Below are positions 20,551-31,779 of a DNA stretch of 64,000 nt, one piece after another. Source of the stretch: Taudactylus pleione. Lineage: Eukaryota; Chordata; Amphibia; Anura; Myobatrachidae. How positions within the stretch are numbered: the first letter of the stretch is position 1; each line of letters begins with the position of its first letter. The notes beneath the pieces were generated by a model. That model was not told where the DNA came from, did no database searches, and saw only the letters and a list, made by a program, of their open reading frames with translations. The position numbers were made by a program, and so were the translations under genes. The stretch is taken from NCBI GenBank assembly GCA_031769625.1, contig JAUIMM010000566.1:4593001-4657000 (forward strand). Direction: 5' to 3'.

Positions 20551-21908
20551 AGGGCCTGATTTATTACGGATTGCTATTGTGATTGCAGCTGCACGCCAGT
20601 GATTAAAGTGGTCCTAGAGAAGTGGTGGAACTCACCCCCCCGGTGCTTATTTAATAAAGGGTCTGCGTGCGGCATAGGCGCACACCACAAAAAAGGGCAT
20701 GGTCTCAAAAAGAAAGGAGCGTGGTCGCAAAAAGACAGGTGCATGATCACACAATAATGTCACCAGTTCAAATTACGCCACACAGTAGCACAATCTTATT
20801 AACTTTACACTGCACATAGTGCCCCTGATTCACATTACACCACATAGTAGTGTCCCTTACGCATGTTATGAAATACAGCAGTGCCCTTTTTACACAATGC
20901 CCACATTAGTGCCCCTTATACACAATGCCCACAGTAGTGCCCCTAATACACATAATGCCCACAGTAGTAGTGCCTCTTGTACAATGCCCACAGCAGTAGT
21001 GCTCATTAAACATAATACCCAGCAGTGGTGCCCCTTATGCAATGCCCACTGTAGTGGTAGTGCCCCTTATGCAGTGCCCATAGTAGTGGTGTACCTTATG
21101 CAGTGCCCCCAATAGTAGTGCCCCCTATGCAATGCCCACTGTAGTAGTGCCCCCAGTAGTAATGCCCCCAGTAGTAGTACCCCCTGTAGTAATGCCCCAC
21201 TAGTAGTGTCCCCTGTAGTAGTGCCCCCAGTGGTAACACCCCCATTAGTAGTGCCCCAGACACAAAAAAACCCAGTAACAATACACAAAATCTCAATGGG
21301 CATGTCCCTGCTGCGCCGCTGGGTTAGGTGGGCAGGAGGAGGTGGAACTGGTTCCGTCTTCTAATAAAACTGATGGAATGCCCCGTCCCGTTCCGGCCCA
21401 CTTTAACCCCTGATGCACGCAGTTCTATTGTGAAAATAAGCTAATGTTTGCAACTGCTCATCCAGCATAGAGAAGCCCTCTACCACTTTCTCACATCCGC
21501 AAGACCTCGCAATCCTGCATATACATCGGTAACATGTAATAACATTAGACCCTCACTCAGAATTAGAGCAAGTCAGAAATTGCAAGTCTCGTCGCACGCA
21601 GTGAGTACTCAAGCAGCGAATGCCGTCGTAGTGGCTAATTTATGCATGCCCAGGAAATGGCATTCGAATGGACAGACATGTCTGCATTTCTCCGACCACT
21701 TTCTCGTCACCACCCCCAAACGCTGATGTGCTGTCACTCACTCTGCGATGGCTTTCTGTCTTAGTGTGTTGTCGCAGTGTTGCCACAATCCTGACCTGCG
21801 CACGCACACCCCGTTGCATACGCATGCACAGTACGCACCATCGGCCGATCTGCGTTGCTGTTGCATTTGCGATCTGCATTGAAACAGGCCCCGAATCTGG
21901 CCCTTAGA
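20551..21908. mobile_element. Harbinger-like MITE (GGGCCTGAT.. family), interrupted by a piggyBac-like element
   Basis: The left end AGGGCCTGATTTATTACGG and the interior CTTTCTCGTCACCACCCCCAAACG..CTGTCACTCACTCTGCGATGG match the family at 57465-57996. The right end near GGCCCCGAATCTGGCCCT is decayed. It is split by 20607-21402. Confidence 0.55.
20607..21402. mobile_element. piggyBac-like non-autonomous element, TSD TTAA
   Basis: TTAA flanks both sides (20603-20606, 21403-21406). The ends are AGTGGTCCTAG and CCGGCCCACT, imperfect inverted repeats (reversed right end AGTGGGCCGGAACGGGACGG). TTAA is the obligate piggyBac target. The interior 20870-21260 is a degenerate repeat of GTAGTGCCCC(T/C)TATGCA-type units. 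No transposase remains. Confidence 0.6.
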
Positions 21909-23136
21909 TCACATTGCAAGGAAACACTAGATGGTGCTATTGATCTCTGTGTGAGGCAGTGTTGCACAGTTCATGGTGTGTGCAGCACTCTAGCAGGTCC
22001 TTATGACGGTGACCACACTGCTCATATTTACTGAGACAGAGCCACCAACTTTGACACAGAGACCCCAGTAAAGCTGGACAAGTACATTTACTGATTAGTG
22101 TTTATTAGAGAGGGAGAATAAGAGGTTTCCTGACTATTTTATCACTTATTAAGATGTATTAGAGGTTTTATTAGTCACCAGCAGGGGGAGCAATTTAATG
22201 CTTTTGGCTTTTTTCAATAAATAATCAATTATAATTACCATGCAAACACTGAGATGAGTTTAATGCTAGTCCATACTATGCAATAATCCTGAAAATCATC
22301 CGATTTGTGAATTTGTCAGTCTGACTGCTGTTGCACAGTTTGTACACAGCACGCAGACCCGACTGTCATTCATAGACTGACAGATCGGCTCCTGACATCA
22401 GAAGTGTTACATGACTCCGGTCCCAACAAGCAGATGTCATGCAGCAAATGCAGCATGTACAGACATCACCTGGCAACTGCATGTAAGCTATATCGCCTCA
22501 ACGATCTTTAGGGACATGTGTAATTTTTATTGGAAAGATAATTGTGCAGTGTGTATGCATGAAATCGGATGTTCTCTGGATTGTTTCAGCTATCAGGTAA
22601 AAAAATATGTGGATCATTCCTCTGATCTGTAATTTTTTTTTTAAGCCGCCCTCTGCTTATACCCATTTTTTATATATATTTGGAAGTAACAGCAGCAACA
22701 CAGCATTTTTATTTTGAAAAATATCCTATAATATCCTACATGTAAATCCAATGCAAAATGAATGAAATCACTTGACTTCACTTATCACACCAAACGGTTG
22801 GTGCGGGTGATGTGCTGCCAGTCAGTGTCAGTAGCAGTGGAGAGCCGAAGGGCAGAGCAGCGTCATGACATCATGGGTCATGATGTAATTCGTATTATGC
22901 GCAGTGATGGTACGGGCCGGACCAAGTCAGTGACAAGAGTAGTGGGGCCACTTAACAATGTTATTGTTGCCTACAGGCTATAGTATTTGTGCCGGACGGG
23001 TGTCCGGACCATTATTAGGTGCCACGGACCCGTTTTGAGCCCCTGAACCTCGGGGCCGGGATGGGTGTACCCGTTGTACCCCTTTGCCTGGCCTGCCAGG
23101 AGTTGTTTTATTTACTGGGATTTTGGTTGTATACTT
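21909..23136. other. Intergenic DNA, nothing recognised
   Basis: AT-rich to about 22790, then mixed. The GC-rich patch 22990-23090 (GTGCCGGACGGGTGTCCGG) may be a transposon end. No coding homology was seen in six frames. Confidence 0.35.
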
Positions 23137-23920
23137 AGGGACATATTCAATTAGATGTGAAAAGTCAGTTGCCGGACTTTTCGCCGACATCGGAGGTTTT
23201 GGGTGTGATAAAGTGTCGCGCTCGTCCCTGTGTATCCCCGTATTCAATTCCAAATCGGCGAAAACGGGACCCGGGGAAAACGAAGTGAGCGAAAAGTGCT
23301 GTCATTTTTGGGGAAATCAGCCTGACACCCCCCTAATGATGCTGTGACATGGGGGTTCACTATGGGTACCCCCGAAAAGCCCTGCTGAAGGAATTTTGGG
23401 TCTTTAAATGGTCTCAATAGGTGCTGGTTAGCGTCTTTGAAAAAGTGATGCAAGCATTTATTAAAGTGGCTGATGTGAACTTTTAAAAATCGTGGAAAAT
23501 CCATCTGCCGCAACCACCTGCAATAACAAAAACACCTGGGGCACCTGGGGCACACTTGGGTCTATTTCGCTAGTTTAGCAGTTCGTCCCCCAACTTTGTT
23601 TTTTTTTTTTCACCCCCAAAACGAAAGTACTTTTTTGGGGTGCCCTGTGTAAAAAAATTTTTTTTGACAGTTTACCTTTGGGGGACAGTCCAAGGGGTGC
23701 TGGGTGGTTTCTGGAAGCATGTACCCCAAAACCCCAATTCTGCACTTTTTTTCCAACACCTATTCATAGGTGATACTTTTTCGCAGGATTCTATCCATTG
23801 ACTTTCTGCGAAAAGTAGGAAGAATTGAATACGGGGATAAGACCAGACTGGCGAAAATGATGTAATCGGTGAAAAAGTATCGCCGATAACGTCTTTTCGA
23901 CGGCAATTGAATATGGCCCT
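23137..23920 (+). mobile_element. Long TIR element (AGGGACATATTCAATT ends)
   Basis: The left end AGGGACATATTCAATTAGA and the right end CAATTGAATATGGCCCT are inverted. GGACTTTTCGCCGACATCGG near the left is mirrored by ATCGCCGATAACG..TTTTCG near the right. The same family is found inverted at 1-775. No protein is encoded. Confidence 0.65.
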
Positions 23921-23959
23921 TTGCGTCAGAATCCTATAATGTCTAATAAAAGTTGGGGG

Positions 23960-24400
23960 ACCAGCTTAGGGGGGATGCAGTCATAAGGTTGACATTCACA
24001 ATGTCGACATTGTTGGAATGTCAAGAGGAAACATGTCAACATCATAAGAATGTTGACATCCTCAGAATGTTGACATCTGAAATGTTGACATGTGAAATGC
24101 CGACATTCTCAGAATGTCGAGATTAGGGTTAGGCTGCGGGACAGGAGGGTTAGAATTAGGCACTAGGGACAGGTGAACTGTACTCACCGGAATGCTGGCG
24201 CATCAGATGACTCTGCCGGAACCGCTCCTCACATGACTGCCTGGACGCCGCCACCGCTGCTGTTAGGACCAAGAAAGACACCACTAGACCACTAGGGATG
24301 TATTGTTTACATTTTATCATGATGAATGTCAGCATGCTAAGCATGTTGATATTTCGACTATGTTGACATTCTCGTGTCAACATGATGAATGTTGACCCAG
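23960..24400. repeat. GTTGACATTC/GTCGACATT-motif repeat
   Basis: At least eight copies of GTTGACAT or TGTCGACAT or their complements occur at both ends of a GC-rich core (GGTTAGGCTGCGGGACAGG, 24124-24145). It is the same style as 17195-17625. Likely a TIR element with terminal motif repeats. Confidence 0.5.
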
Positions 24401-24765
24401 TATAGCACACTCCAGCTTAGGCTTATTCTCACTGCACAGCGATGTTATGGAGAGTCTGAGCCCAGGACTGACACATTTTCCCCAGGTGTCACTGGATTCT
24501 CCCCCAGCATTCTGGGTCCAGGCTTTCACTCTCTTAGGGGCCTATTACACAATTCTGCCCTTTAAAATATATGAAAACTGCTGTTTCTGCATGTCTAAGG
24601 GCAGAATTAGTATATCTTAAAATAAGAAAAGCAGGAGATGTCAGATATACTGTATCAGAGGGCCTCAGGTGCCAGTTTCTAGATAAAGGGGCTAGTTCTG
24701 AGTCACATGCAAAGTGGCAGCCACAGAAGCCTGATTTACTACCTTATGCCAATGTAAGAATACCT

Positions 24766-24861
24766 AGGGCTAATGCGGGGATACATAGGGCTAATGCAAG
24801 GATACATAGGGCTAATGCGGGGATACATAGGGCTAATGCAGGGATATATAGGGCTGATGCG
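24766..24861. repeat. 21-bp tandem repeat, about 4.5 copies
   Basis: GGGCTAATGC(GGG/AAG)GATACATA recurs with CTAATGC at 24770, 24791, 24812 and 24833. Because 21 is a multiple of three, it opens spurious reading frames on both strands. Confidence 0.85.
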
Positions 24862-25906
24862 GTTGTCAGTGCGTGGGAAGCCCGTGCTGCCCATTGATTT
24901 TACATCAGCCTCAACAACCATCATCAATAGCATCAGCATTTGCACCAGCCTCATGCTAAGTCCAAGAGATCCGCTTCCTCATACACATGACTTAGAATTG
25001 CACAGAGCTTTTGATACACGCCCATGACACACCCATGACATGCCCATAGGTCAGGGTGGTTACCTGTGACGCCTCCCAGTTCCCTCCATGAAACGCCCAA
25101 TGTCACAAAACAGGCAGATCCAGGCAAATTCCGTCCAACTCAGAACAGGGCGGAGATACACAAAAATGCATAAATCCCCATCTGCACAAGTGCTGAAGCC
25201 TGTATCCAAATACTCACTATCGGCGCGTCCGTTCACAGAGATCAGTCCATCAGGCCCTATATTGTCTTTGAGAACTGAACTGACAAAACTTGGTGGTTAC
25301 GGTTAAACTGGAAAAGTTCACTGCTGATGTAGATGTACATAATGAATTGCTGTGACTATTATTAAAATGATCAATCCTCAATTTATTCCCTTCTTCACTC
25401 CAATATGAACCCTTTAAAAGTGTACAAATTGTATGATGATCTTGCGTTGGGTGTGATCTCTGGATTGGAATTAGAAACATCCTCTCTCTGAAGCAAAGAC
25501 CGAGGGGACCATCCTTGCCTGTTCTCTCAGAATGTCTGGGAGAGCCTGAATTTGTGGGAGGCTTCCCGCATCCTGCCCACTTCACTGGGGGCTGGGACAT
25601 GATGACGCAATGTCCAGTCTTGTGAACATGTCATCATGACCTGCCCCCTGCAGTGTAACACTGTGAATTGCGTTATTACATCATAGGTGAGGAGCAATGA
25701 TGATAAGATTGGGAGCACCATGCACCCATCCCTCCCAACTGGACCTCCCCTCCTTAGATCTCCAAAAAGCCAGATACAAAAAGTAGGTAAGTATAGCAAT
25801 CTCCTGCAATAGAACTTGGTTACCTCACAATATAGTAGTATCACAATCAGAGGAAAATGATACAAATTTGATACTTTTATGATCACAATTCATAAGTTTT
25901 CAGCAC
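24862..25906. other. Intergenic DNA, nothing recognised
   Basis: A short CATGACACGCCCATGACACAC stutter occurs near 25020-25045. Otherwise nothing can be supported. Confidence 0.35.
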
Positions 25907-25976
25907 AATTGGTATAAAGGTTAGCATTACTGTCTCACAGCACTGAGGTCTTGGGTTCAATTCACACCACGGCCCT
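25907..25976 (+). repeat. Short SINE-like fragment
   Basis: GGTTAGCATTACTGTCTCACAGCACTG followed by GGTCTTGGGTTCAATTC and CCACGGCCCTAA matches the head of a widespread vertebrate SINE-like repeat; the GGTTCAATTC part resembles an RNA polymerase III B box. Only about 70 bp remain. Confidence 0.5.
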
Positions 25977-27040
25977 AAGGGGTATTTCACGCACGCCGGT
26001 TTTCACCGGCCGGCAAAATAACAAAATTTTTTTTGCTGTGTATTAATTTTAATTACGTTTGGAAACAGACTTTCAGTCACCGTGTTAGAGCCAGAAATAT
26101 CCACTGACAAGGACGGCTGCCGTGCCGTATCCGTACCGTCACTGCAAGTCAGTCATGTATATGTTACAATGTTTCCTCACACACATCGGCTGGCTTTTCT
26201 AAGCTTGTACTGCTGCAGCGCATTCCCAATACATGAGGAAAAAAAGCTCCAGTGGGGCAGGAAATATGTTTGTGCTACATAAATAACTGTTAATAAATGA
26301 ATAATTACATTATTAAATTAGTAATAAATATATTCAGTATATAAAATAAAAATAGTATGTGCATGGTGACTTGGCAGCTGACATGTGGTTTCAAAATGCT
26401 TCTTCAGAAGAGCATGCTTGGAGCTGCATTCAGTAAGTATGGTAAGTTGTAGGAGTCGTACTCTATTTTATATGGTATTTTATGTTGGATTTGTATTTAT
26501 TATTTATTGTGCATTAAGCACCCTCTAGTGATAAGAAATTGTAGTAGCACCTCTTGCTATAAATGCACGTCAATAACTACATAACTCCCAACATTTGTTC
26601 GGGATTACGCACTTGGCCTTGCTGGAATGACCGTGACCATGTGTCATGGGGAAGGAAGGACACACTGAACTACAGGGAGATTGCAGGGATGTAAGCCAAA
26701 CACCCCACCACCCAATGCCAGAGCAGGACAATTTTGCGCCCTGTGCTGACCTTGCCCCCCCACCCCAGACAGGCTGTTGGCATCAGGAAGTACAGTGCTG
26801 CCCGGGGCGTTTTTAAGATGCTCCATACGCCTATACAGACTACAGGGTACATTCCAGGAGCATCCAAAGGACGCTGTGAGCGGCTCTGTAGCAGCACTAC
26901 ATTCTGCTGTGTGCTATTCCAGGCTCCCTGCAAGATAAATGCAGCTACTGCTCCCAGGAGCTTCTGTCTAGGTGACGGCACCACCTGCTCACCCCTAATT
27001 ACGGCCCTGCTACCACCACCCACATAATGAAGCAGGGATT
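25977..27040. other. Intergenic DNA, possible hAT remnant near its end
   Basis: 26700-27010 carries 'TTTTGCGCCCTGTGCTGACC' and ends '..CTAATTACGGCCCTG', wording typical of hAT interiors and ends, flanked by CCACCACCCA on both sides (26705-26714 and about 27012-27022). The left end shows no matching TIR, so it is not called as an element. Confidence 0.35.
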
Positions 27041-27659
27041 ACATATACTTACCATACTATCCCTTTAAACTAGGGGTGAGCGGGTTCGGATTTCTGAAAT
27101 CCGAACCCCCCCGAGCCCAGGCCGATCCGAGTCAGGCTCAACTATTCCCGCCTGACTCGGATCTGAAATCGAGGCAAAACGTCATCATCCCGCCTTCCGG
27201 GTCTCGCGGGTTTTGGATCCTATATAAGGTACCCGCTTCGGCGCCATTTTCTCACTCGGCTGTGGACAGTGAAGAGGGAGAGTGGGAGGTAGGGCTGGCT
27301 GGGCTGTGTAGTGTAGTGCAGTGTAGTGTGCTGTGCTGCTGTTGTCCATAAGGGCTGTGTCCACTCCTCCAAAGTCCATAGGGGCTGGTTGTGTTGTGCT
27401 GTGCTGCTGTTGTCCATAGGGGCTGTGTCCACTCCTCCAAAGTCCATAGGGGCTGGTTGTTTTGTGCTGTGCTGCTGTTGTCCATAGGGGCTGTGTCCAC
27501 TCCTCCAAAGTCCATAGGGGCTGGCTGGACTGTGTTGTCTAGTCAGATGTCCATAGGGGCACTCCAAAGTCCTGTGCAGAGTCCCAGTCCTAAAGGGGTG
27601 CTGTAGTGTTGTCCAGGGGGTGCTCTATCCATCAGGGGTGCTCCCCCCAAGTGCAAAAA

Positions 27660-28980
27660 AAATAAAATATTTTCTGTGTTTGTGAATTGTGTGCGCAGTA
27701 GCCGCACGTGCATCAACAAAGTAGTGCCAAGCGTGCGCCTGTGTCATAAGTAAAGGGCCAGCTGGCTTGACTGTTAAAGGGTGCTGTAACCCCCAAAGTA
27801 CACTCCAAACAAAATAAAAAAATATTTTCTGTGTTTGTGAATTGTGTGCGCAGTAGCCGCATGTGTATCAACAAAGTAGTGCCAAGCGTGCGCCTGTGTC
27901 ATAAGTAAAGGGCCGGATGGCTTGACCATTAAAGGGTGTTGTAACCCCCAAAGTACACTCCAAACAAAATAAAACAATATTTTCTGTGTTTGTGAATTGT
28001 GTGCGCAGCAGCCGCACGTGCATCAACAAAGTAGTGCCAAGCGTGCGCCTGTGTCCCATAAATAAAGGGCCGGCTGGATTGACCGCTAAAGGGTGCTGTA
28101 ACCCCCAAAGGGCACTCCAAACAAAATACATTTTTTTTTCTGTGTTTGTGAATTGTGTGCACTGTGGCTGCACGTGCATCAACGAAGGAGCAGCGCCAAG
28201 CGTGCGCCTGTGTCCCATAAGTAAAAGGCCGGCTGGCTTGTCCATTAAAGGATGCTGTAACCCCCAAAGGGCACTCCAAACAAAATAAAAATATATATTT
28301 TTTTGTGTTTGTGAATTGTGTGCGCAGTAGCCGCACATGCATCAACAAAGTAGTGCCAAGCGTGCGCCTGTGTCCCATAAATAAAGGGCCAGCTGGATTG
28401 ACCGCTAAAGGGTGCTGTAACCCCCAAAGGGCACTCCAAACAAAATAAAAAATTTTTTTCTGTGTTTGTGAATTGTGTGCACTGTGGCTGCACGTGCATC
28501 AACAAAGGAGCAGCGCCAAGCGTGCGCCTGTGTCCCATTAGTAAAGGGCCAGCTGGCTTGTCCGTTAAAGGGTGCTGTATCCCCCAAAGTACACTCCAAA
28601 CAGAAAAAAAATTTTTTTCTGTGTTTGTGAATTGTGTGCACTGTAGCCGCACGTGCATCAACAAAGGAGCAGCGCCAAGCGTGCGCCTGTGTCCCATAAG
28701 TAAAGCACCGGCTGGCTTGTCCGTTAAAGGGTGCTGTAACCCCCAAAGTACACTCCAAACAAAATAAAAAAATATTTTCTGTGTTTGTGAATTGTGTGCA
28801 CTGTAGCTGCACGTGCATCAACAAAGGAGCAGCGCCAAGCGTGCGCCTGTGTCCCATATGTAAAGAGCCGGCTGGCTCATTTCTTAAAGGGTGGTGTAAC
28901 CCACAAAGTGCACTACTCTCCAGCAAAAATAAAAAAATATTTTCTGTGTTTGTGTGCGCCTTAGCCACACGTATATATCA
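27660..28980 (+). repeat. About 155-165-bp tandem array, 8 copies, inside the hAT
   Basis: TTTCTGTGTTTGTGAATTGTG begins units at about 27671, 27826, 27981, 28138, 28299, 28458, 28617, 28776 and 28941 (last partial). Each unit contains GTGCATCAACAAAG, GCCAAGCGTGCGCCTGTGTC, TTAAAGGGTGCTGTAACCCC and CTCCAAACAAAATAAA. ORFs running through it on both strands repeat the same peptide and are not genes. Confidence 0.9.
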
Positions 28981-28991
28981 ATATAACATAA

Positions 28992-29322
28992 ATGGAGGAC
29001 CAAACTTTCTCCGATAAAAATAAAATAGGGAAAGATCAAGAACCACTTCCTCCTAGTGCTGTTGCTGCTGCTGGGAGTTGTTCATCATCCCAGAGAGGAA
29101 GTAGGAACACCACTACTTTTACTAAACAATTGACCCTCCAACAGTCCCTAGCGAGAAGGATGAAGTACGACAGCAGTCATCCTGAAGCAAAACGTATAAC
29201 TGAGGCTTTGACTGCTATGTTGGTGTTAGACGTGCGTCCGGTATCCGCCATTAGTGCAGTGGGATTTAGACAATTGATGGAGGTAGTGTGTCCCCGGTTC
29301 CAAATCCCGTCTAGATTCCACC
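28992..29322 (+). pseudogene. hAT transposase N-terminal remnant
   Basis: It opens with MEDQTFSDKNKIGKDQE, then a Ser-rich linker and LTLQQSLARRMKYDSSHPEAKRITEALTAMLVLD..PVSAISAVGFRQLMEVVCPRFQIPSR. This is the region just after the BED finger in hAT transposases, where families read '..I..ML..D..P.S.VE..GF..L...L.P.Y..PSR'. The frame then runs into array 2 at about 29322. The upstream BED finger is missing, replaced by array 1. A further 25-residue scrap (WSGLKDVPTISDKSTVTAYD) survives at 29612-29672 between array units. Confidence 0.8.
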
Positions 29323-30365
29323 TGCATCCTCAAAGCAGCAGCGACAAGCGTGCATCTGTCTGTTAAAGGGTGATGTAACCCTCAAAGTGCGCTCCACAAA
29401 CAATAAAAAAATTATTCTTTTTTTTTCTCTTTGTGAAATGTGCGGGCTGTAGCCGCACCTGCATCCTTAAAGCAGCAGCGACAAGCATGCGTCTGTCCGT
29501 TAAAGGGTGGTGTAACCCTCAAAGTGGGCTCCACAAACAATAAAAAAATTCTTCTTTTTTTTTCTGTCTTTGTGAATTGTGTGCGCCTGTGTCATAAGTC
29601 AAGGGCCGGTTTGGACATCTGGTCCGGACTGAAGGACGTGCCAACAATTTCTGACAAGTCTACTGTCACTGCATATGATACTGTCCTCAAAGCAGCAGCG
29701 ACAACAAACAATAAAAAAATTCTTTTTTTTTCTGTCTTTGTGAAATGTGTGGGGCTGTAGCCGCACCTGCATCCTTAAAGCAGCAGCAACAAACGTGTGT
29801 CTGTCTGTTAAAGGGTGGTGACACTGTCAAAGTGTGCTCCACAAACAATAAAAAAATTCTTCTTTTTTTTTCTCTTTGTGAAATGTGTGGGCTGTAGCCG
29901 CACCTGCATCCTTAATGCAGCAGCGACAAGCGTGCGTCTGTCTGTTAAAGGGTGGTGTAACCCTCAAAGTGTGCTCCACAAACAATAAAAAAATTCTTCT
30001 TTTTTTTCTGTCTTTGTGAAATGTGTGGGCTGTAGCCGCATCTGCATCCTTAAAGCAGCAGCGACAAGCGTGCGTCTGTCTGTTAAAGGGTGGCGTAACC
30101 CTCAAAGTGCGCTCCACATACAATAAAAAAATTCTTCTTTTTTTTTCTCTTTGTGAAATGTGTGGGCTGTAGCCGCACCTGTATCCTTAAAGCAGCAGCG
30201 ACAAGCGTGCGTCTGTCTGTTAAAGGGTGGTGTAACCCTTAAAGTGCGCTCCACAAACAATAAAAAAATTCTTCTTTTTTTTCCTGTCTTTGTGAATTGT
30301 GTGGGCTGTAGCCGCACCTACATACTCAAAGCAGCAGCGACAAGCGTGCATCTGTCTGTTAAAGG
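29323..30365 (+). repeat. About 140-bp tandem array, 7 copies, inside the hAT
   Basis: Units carry TTTGTGAAATGTGTGGGCTG, TAGCCGCACCTGCATCC, AAAGCAGCAGCGACAAGCG, TCTGTCTGTTAAAGGGTG and CTCCACAAACAATAAAAAAA. They start near 29431, 29574, 29738, 29875, 30015, 30151 and 30290. The units are diverged relatives of those in 27660-28980, sharing 'TTAAAGGGTG.TGTAACCC'. One unit contains a transposase scrap. Confidence 0.85.
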
Positions 30366-30766
30366 ATTACATCGGTGACAGCATCCAAGTAGGCATGTCA
30401 GACAGTCCGTACATGTACTGGCAGGAAAAAGAGGCAATTTGGAGGCCCCTATACAAACTGGCTCTATTTTACCTGAGTTGCCCCCCCTCCAGTGTGCACT
30501 CCGAAAGAGTGTTTAGTGCAGCCGGGAACCTTGTCAGCAAAAGGCGTAGGAGGTTGCTTCCACAAAATGTGGAGAAGATGATGTTCATAAAAATTAATTA
30601 TCAACTTTTCCAGGGAGACCAGCCTCCAGAACGTACAGAGGGACCTGTGGTGGTGGATTCCAGCGGGGACGAATTAATACTCTGTGAGGATGAGGATGTA
30701 CACAACACTGAAGAGGGTGAGGAATCGGTGAATGAGGAGGATGAGGACGACATCTTGCCTCCGTAG
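30366..30766 (+). pseudogene. hAT transposase C-terminal dimerisation domain (hATC) remnant
   Basis: The reading EAIWRPLYKLALFYLSCPPSSVHSERVFSAAGNLVSKRRRRLLPQNVEKMMFIKINYQLF is a textbook hATC region: W..L..LA..YLS.PP.SV.SERVFS.AGN.V...R..L.P..V..L.F...N. An acidic tail (GEESVNEEDEDDILPP) ends at TAG 30764-30766. The domain itself is intact, but the catalytic core upstream is gone. In working hAT enzymes this domain drives oligomerisation. Confidence 0.9.
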
Positions 30767-31415
30767 AGCCAGTTTGTGCAGGGCCAGATTAATTGCCAGC
30801 TTGTTTTGTGGGGGCCCAAACGAACCAATCATTTCAGCCACAGTCATGTACTGTTTGGGGCCTAGTTTTTCAAACTGCCATCCTGTCTGCCACTGCAGTG
30901 TCACTCCTAGATGGGCCACGTGTTTGTGCCGCCCACTCGTGTCGCTTAGCATAGTCATCCATCTACCTCGGTGCAACCTTTTGGACATAAAAACACTATT
31001 GTGAGGTGTGAGGTGTTCAGAATAAATTGGAAATGAGTGGAAATTAAGGTTTTTGAGGTTAATAATAGCATAGGAGCAGAAAAATCAACACATTCTGTGA
31101 TTTTAGCTGTTTTTATGCTTTTTTAAAAAAAATACAGATCCAAAACACAAAACCCAGAACCCAAAACACGGAAGGGTGGTTTTGGCAAAACCAATCCAGA
31201 TCCAAAACACGAAGAAAGATCCAGATCCAAAACCAAAACACGAAAAGTGGCCGGTGCACACCCCTACTTTAAACCAGGACACTCATGAATTACACAGGTT
31301 CTGTGGCTGGCTGACTTCAAGTCTGCATTTCACCTAGTTTTAATCAGCCACAGAACCTGTGTAATTCATGAGTGTCCTGGTTTAACGGGATAGTATGCTA
31401 AGCCTACATATACAT

Positions 31416-31779
31416 GAGTGAAAGAGGATAGACCATGCACCAGTTTGTTTCAGAAACCCATTTACTGTAGAACCTCATTTTGTGATACCCCCCAGGTGGT
31501 GTGGGGTTGTGATAAGGTGTGCTGGTATCTTACTAGAAGGGGTGGATTGTCACACTCTGTGTTGGCTCTCCTTTTACTACTTCAGAGAAGCCCGAGTCTT
31601 ACTCCAAACACAGTAAGTAATGCCGACTGTTGTCGAAATGTCTCTGTATTAGTCGGGGTAATGCTGCAAACAAGTCTGAATAGTTACAGTTACATAAACA
31701 GTGTAGTAAATATATGAACATTTCCAAATAATACACACACACACACAAAAGTGTAACCATTTATTTTACTGGAACTTAG
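31416..31779. other. Intergenic DNA, short (AC)n only
   Basis: ACACACACACACAC lies at about 31732-31746. Nothing else was recognised. Confidence 0.4.

Larger units (their letters stand above)
27071..31266 (+). mobile_element. hAT transposon, 4196 bp, exact 8-bp TSD CTTTAAAC, transposase largely replaced by arrays
   Basis: CTTTAAAC flanks both sides (27063-27070, 31267-31274). The TIRs are TAGGGGTGAGCGGGTTCGG and, reversed from the right, TAGGGGTGTGCACCGGCC. Remnants of a hAT transposase lie at 28992-29322, 29600-29680 and 30366-30766 (plus strand), separated by two tandem arrays. It is non-autonomous. The subterminal 'GATCCAAAACACGAA' repeats match the element at 7098. Confidence 0.9.
27041..31415. 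mobile_element. Palindromic MITE split by a 4.2 kb hAT transposon
   Basis: With 27071-31274 removed, the host reads TATACTTACCATACTATCCC..TTTAAAC joined to CAGGACACTCATGAATTACA, a short loop, then the mirror TGTAATTCATGAGTGTCCTG..TTTAACGGGATAGTATGCTA. It is a small hairpin element of about 180 bp. The hairpin 31274-31385 is nearly perfect. Confidence 0.7.

Noticed and set aside
26700..27022. hAT element bounded by CCACCACCCA
   Set aside because: The right end GGCCCTG looks right, but the left end has no matching inverted repeat, and the duplicated motif is low-complexity.
27185..28968. Long overlapping ORFs with repeated peptides such as CTQFTNTE and GGVDTAPMDNSS
   Set aside because: They are translations of the tandem arrays inside the hAT element and occur on both strands.
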